This document shows, in pieces, positions 4,700 through 8,640 of a stretch of 8,640 nucleotides of DNA (the first letter of the stretch is position 1; every line of letters starts with the position of its first letter). The DNA lies in assembly GCA_021781315.1 (NCBI GenBank), contig JAJXXB010000185.1, positions 1 to 8,640 of the forward strand, in the 5' to 3' direction. The DNA is from Actinomycetes bacterium (lineage in GTDB: Bacteria; Actinomycetota; Acidimicrobiia; Acidimicrobiales; RAAP-2). Below the pieces are notes generated by a model. The model had not been told where the DNA came from, did not search any database, and saw only the letters and a program-made list of their open reading frames with translations. A program made the position numbers and the translations under genes.

Positions 4700-6793
4700 T
4701 TAGGCGCTTCGGCGCCCGTCGCGCCAGAGCCGGTCTCCCGCGAGCGCGAGCAGACTGGGCAGCAAAAGGCTGCGCACGACGGTCGCGTCGACGAGCACGC
4801 CGATGGCGAGGCCCGCACCGAGCTCCTGCAGGCCCGCGACGTGGCCGGTGACAAATCCCGCGAGCGCCCCGACCATGATCACTGCGGCGCTCGTGACGAC
4901 CCCGCCCGTTCGCGCGAGTCCCTCGACAATGGCGGCCTCAGTGTTGAGACCGAGATCGTGGGCCTCGCGGATCCGCGCGAGGATGAAGACCTCGTAGTCC
5001 ATGGAGAGCCCGAAGAGCACGGCGAAGATGAAGACCGGGACCCAGCCCTCGATCTGGGCGACACGGTAGGTGCCGAACAGGTCGGCGCCGAGTCCGAGGC
5101 GAAAGAGCCACACCAGCACGCCGTAGGCGACGCCGACCGACACGAGGTCGAGCACGATCGCGATGAGGGCCGCGAGGATCGACCGCACGGCGCGCGCGAG
5201 GGCAAGGAAAGCGAGCAGCAGCGCCCCGAACACCAGCCAAGGGAAGACGACGTAGATGGCGTGCAGGAAGTCGACCCCCTGGGCGGGCGCGCCGCCGACG
5301 ACGAGTGCGGTGCCGGTGGGGAAGCGGGCCGCGGCCGCCTCGGCGCGAACGGCGTGGACGAGTCGCTGGGAGACCGGGCTGCCGAGCTCGCCCTGGCTGA
5401 CGACGAGGATGCGCGCGTAGCGCCCGGAGCGGTCGACGAAGGGCCAGGTCGAGTCGGCCGCCACCACCTCGACCCCGGGCGTGTGCAGCAGGGACTCTTC
5501 GAGCGAAAGCCGTGCGGCGACCTGGCCGGGGCGGCTCGCGCCGTGGGCCCGGCCGGTGTCGATCAGCACCTCGATGGGCGTGAGGATGCCCGGGCCGACG
5601 GTCTGGTTGACGAGGGCGATGGCCCGGGCCGAGGGCATCGAGGGGGGAATCGCGCTGAGCGAACCGGGCGTGAGGCTGAGCCCGATACTCGCGCCCGCGA
5701 TGATCCCGAGACCGACCAGCGCGCCGACGAGCACGCGAACGGGGTGGGCGACCACGACACGCGCGAGGCGGGCAAAGGCGCTGTTCGCCGGGTCGCGGGG
5801 CTCGAGCAGGCCCCGGGGGCCGACGGTCGTGACGCCGCGGCGTCCGGCGAGCGCGAGGAGCGCCGGCTGCAGTGTTAAAGCAGCTGCGAGGGCGACCACG
5901 GGCACCACGAGGCCCGCGGCGCCGAGGGAGCGCACGAGGGGCACCGGCACCACCAGCATCGTGGCGAGCCCGATCGCGACCACGGCGCCCGAGAGCACGA
6001 CCGTGCGCCCGGCCGTCGCCATCGTCGCGACGATCGCGTCATCGACCTCGCCACGCGCGAGCTCGGCGCGGAAGCGGTGGACAATGAGCAGCGAGTAGTC
6101 GATGGCGAGCCCGAGCCCGACGAGGGCCACCACGTTGGGCACATAGAGCACCATCAGGAGGTGACCGGCGAGCAGGTCGACGATCCCGAGGGCGACGGCC
6201 GTGGTGGCGCCGGCGACGAGGAAGGGGAGCAGCACTGCGAGGCTGAACCCGAGCACGCCGAGCAGCAGCACGAGCGCCGCGCCGAGCGCCAGCAGCTCGC
6301 CGCGCACGAGGTCGCCGCGCAAGATGGGCGTGACGTCAGCCTGCAGGGCCGCTGGGCCGGTTACGAGGGCGCTGGGCAGACGAGCGTCCGCGAGCGCAGC
6401 GCGCAGCGCCGTCACCTCGCCAGTCGCCTGGTTGAGCGCGTCGCGTGACTCGAGGTCGGTGAGCAGCAGCCCCCCGAGGGCCTGCTCCTCGACGACGTGC
6501 AGGGACGGCACGCGCGCGATGGCGCGCGCGAGGCGGGCCTTGGCGACCTGGTCGGCGTGGGACGAGTCGAGGTGGGGCACGACGACGGTGATGGCGCCTT
6601 CGATGTTCTCGCCGAAGTGGGTGATCAGGATCGCGTCGGCGCGCGCCGACGCCGAGTTGGGCACCGCGAGCGAGGTGGTGAGGCGCTGGCCCAGCTGGTG
6701 GTAGCCGGCGAGGCCGCCGAGGGCTGCGATCAGCCAGGCACCGAGGACGAGATAGCGCCAGCGCACGACGGCGCGGGTCCAGGTGGCGAGCAC
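4700..6793 (-). CDS. MMPL/RND-family membrane transporter
   Basis: A 697-residue inner-membrane protein of the MMPL branch of the RND superfamily, which uses the proton gradient to export lipids or other hydrophobic compounds. The architecture is duplicated: TM1 at about 13-31, an extracytoplasmic domain (about 33-165), a helix bundle (about 167-315), TM7 at about 352-373, a second outer domain (about 380-510) and a second bundle (about 513-690). The proton-relay motifs are intact: GLAIDYSLLIVHRFR with Asp232-Tyr233, and GLSMDYEVFILARIRE with Asp599-Tyr600. It lacks the long C-terminal cytoplasmic tail of mycobacterial MmpL3 and ends soon after the last helix. The start is GTG at 6793-6791, placing TM1 normally, with only a weak AGG before it; no alternative start fits. 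It begins 34 bp after ctaF on the same strand, so read-through from the oxidase genes is plausible. Nothing nearby reveals the substrate. Confidence 0.93.
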   Translation of the reverse strand: MLATWTRAVVRWRYLVLGAWLIAALGGLAGYHQLGQRLTTSLAVPNSASARADAILITHFGENIEGAITVVVPHLDSSHADQVAKARLARAIARVPSLHVVEEQALGGLLLTDLESRDALNQATGEVTALRAALADARLPSALVTGPAALQADVTPILRGDLVRGELLALGAALVLLLGVLGFSLAVLLPFLVAGATTAVALGIVDLLAGHLLMVLYVPNVVALVGLGLAIDYSLLIVHRFRAELARGEVDDAIVATMATAGRTVVLSGAVVAIGLATMLVVPVPLVRSLGAAGLVVPVVALAAALTLQPALLALAGRRGVTTVGPRGLLEPRDPANSAFARLARVVVAHPVRVLVGALVGLGIIAGASIGLSLTPGSLSAIPPSMPSARAIALVNQTVGPGILTPIEVLIDTGRAHGASRPGQVAARLSLEESLLHTPGVEVVAADSTWPFVDRSGRYARILVVSQGELGSPVSQRLVHAVRAEAAAARFPTGTALVVGGAPAQGVDFLHAIYVVFPWLVFGALLLAFLALARAVRSILAALIAIVLDLVSVGVAYGVLVWLFRLGLGADLFGTYRVAQIEGWVPVFIFAVLFGLSMDYEVFILARIREAHDLGLNTEAAIVEGLARTGGVVTSAAVIMVGALAGFVTGHVAGLQELGAGLAIGVLVDATVVRSLLLPSLLALAGDRLWRDGRRSA

Positions 6794-6827
6794 CCTAGAA
6801 GGGTAACGCCGCGCGTTGCGGACTTCG

Positions 6828-7216
6828 TTAGACCTTGCCGCCGCGGCGGCTCTCGGCGACGCCGCCGAAGAGCGCCCAGACGATCAGCCCGAGGCCCGGC
6901 ACGAGCAGCCAGATCCCAAAGACGAGCGCGAGCACGGTGAAGAACGAGCCCATGCCGAGGGTGAAGGGCCAGATCGAGGTGCCGGGGAAGGCGCCGACGA
7001 CGCCGGCCCCCTGGGCCTGGGTCGCGTTGGGGTCGTCCTCGGCGCGCGGCGCCATGCGCCGGCTCCACCAGTAGTAGTAGCTACCGGGCAGGAAGCCGAG
7101 CAGCATGCCGGCGAACATCATCACGCCGCCGGCGTTCTCGAGGCTCCAGTTCCAGTAGACGGCGCACATGATGCCAAAGAACAGGCCGAGCCCCAGCAGG
7201 ATCTTCGCCTCGACCT

Positions 7217-7220
<4 letters not shown>
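6828..7220 (-). CDS. ctaF: Cytochrome c oxidase subunit IV (actinobacterial CtaF type)
   Basis: A 130-residue integral membrane protein matching the small subunit IV of actinobacterial aa3-type cytochrome c oxidase, a non-catalytic part of the terminal respiratory oxidase. Four hydrophobic segments are visible: about 6-24, 31-50, 84-104 and 104-122. Between the second and third lies a polar loop with the family-typical acidic start and Gly turn (PRAEDDP, then [11 protein letters not shown]), followed by SIWPF. Length and topology fit the family (about 130-140 residues). The start is the ATG at 7220-7218, with GAGGA 6 bases upstream. This ATG overlaps the ctaD stop as ATGA, which indicates translational coupling. 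A longer open frame continues upstream to 7502 but lies antiphase within ctaD and is not part of this gene. No terminator separates it from the MMPL gene. Confidence 0.9.

Positions 7221-8640
<1,420 letters not shown>

Noticed and set aside
4685..5878. Plus-strand 397-codon open frame opposite the MMPL gene
   Set aside because: The composition is almost only Asp, Glu, Arg, Gly and His, typical of antisense to a high-GC membrane protein. The minus strand has intact MMPL motifs.

Overview
The window looks like chromosomal DNA of a high-GC actinobacterium. The class Acidimicrobiia is my best guess, and it is an inference. The supporting signs are an actinobacterial ctaD-ctaF oxidase gene pair (subunit IV of the CtaF type), Thr/Pro-rich linkers directly after signal peptides, large Ig-like secreted proteins, strong G/C wobble bias and hairpin terminators without U-tracts. 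I see no phage, transposon, CRISPR array, rRNA or tRNA.

Layout. Positions 1-374 hold no secure gene; the far left edge may carry part of a minus-strand gene with a LexA-like peptide. A LysR-type regulator (375-1349, minus) is divergent from a run of three plus-strand genes for exported proteins. These are a small basic protein with a repeated GTGxYxGV motif (1420-2004), a protein with a Thr-rich linker and a predicted beta-sandwich domain (2037-2714), and a 560-residue protein built of about four Ig/IPT-like units (2823-4505). The second and third genes are separated by a perfect 14-bp hairpin. A perfect 15-bp hairpin closes the cluster where it converges on the minus-strand block. That block, in transcription order, is ctaD (8640 down to 7217, running off the right edge), ctaF (7220-6828) and an MMPL/RND-type transporter (6793-4700).

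How the genes may work together. CtaD and CtaF are the catalytic subunit and the small subunit IV of an aa3-type cytochrome c oxidase, and their genes overlap by 4 bp. The MMPL gene starts 34 bp after ctaF with no terminator between them, so it may be co-transcribed; its substrate is unknown. The three exported proteins share a neighbourhood and a strand and probably act at the cell surface. The intergenic region holds an ATC-N9-GAT LysR-type box 11 bp from the regulator's start, so the regulator probably controls itself and may control the secreted cluster.

The least explained part is the secreted cluster (1420-4505) with its regulator. I cannot assign it a function, and calling it a new system would go beyond the sequence. 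The oxidase and transporter genes are ordinary members of known families.
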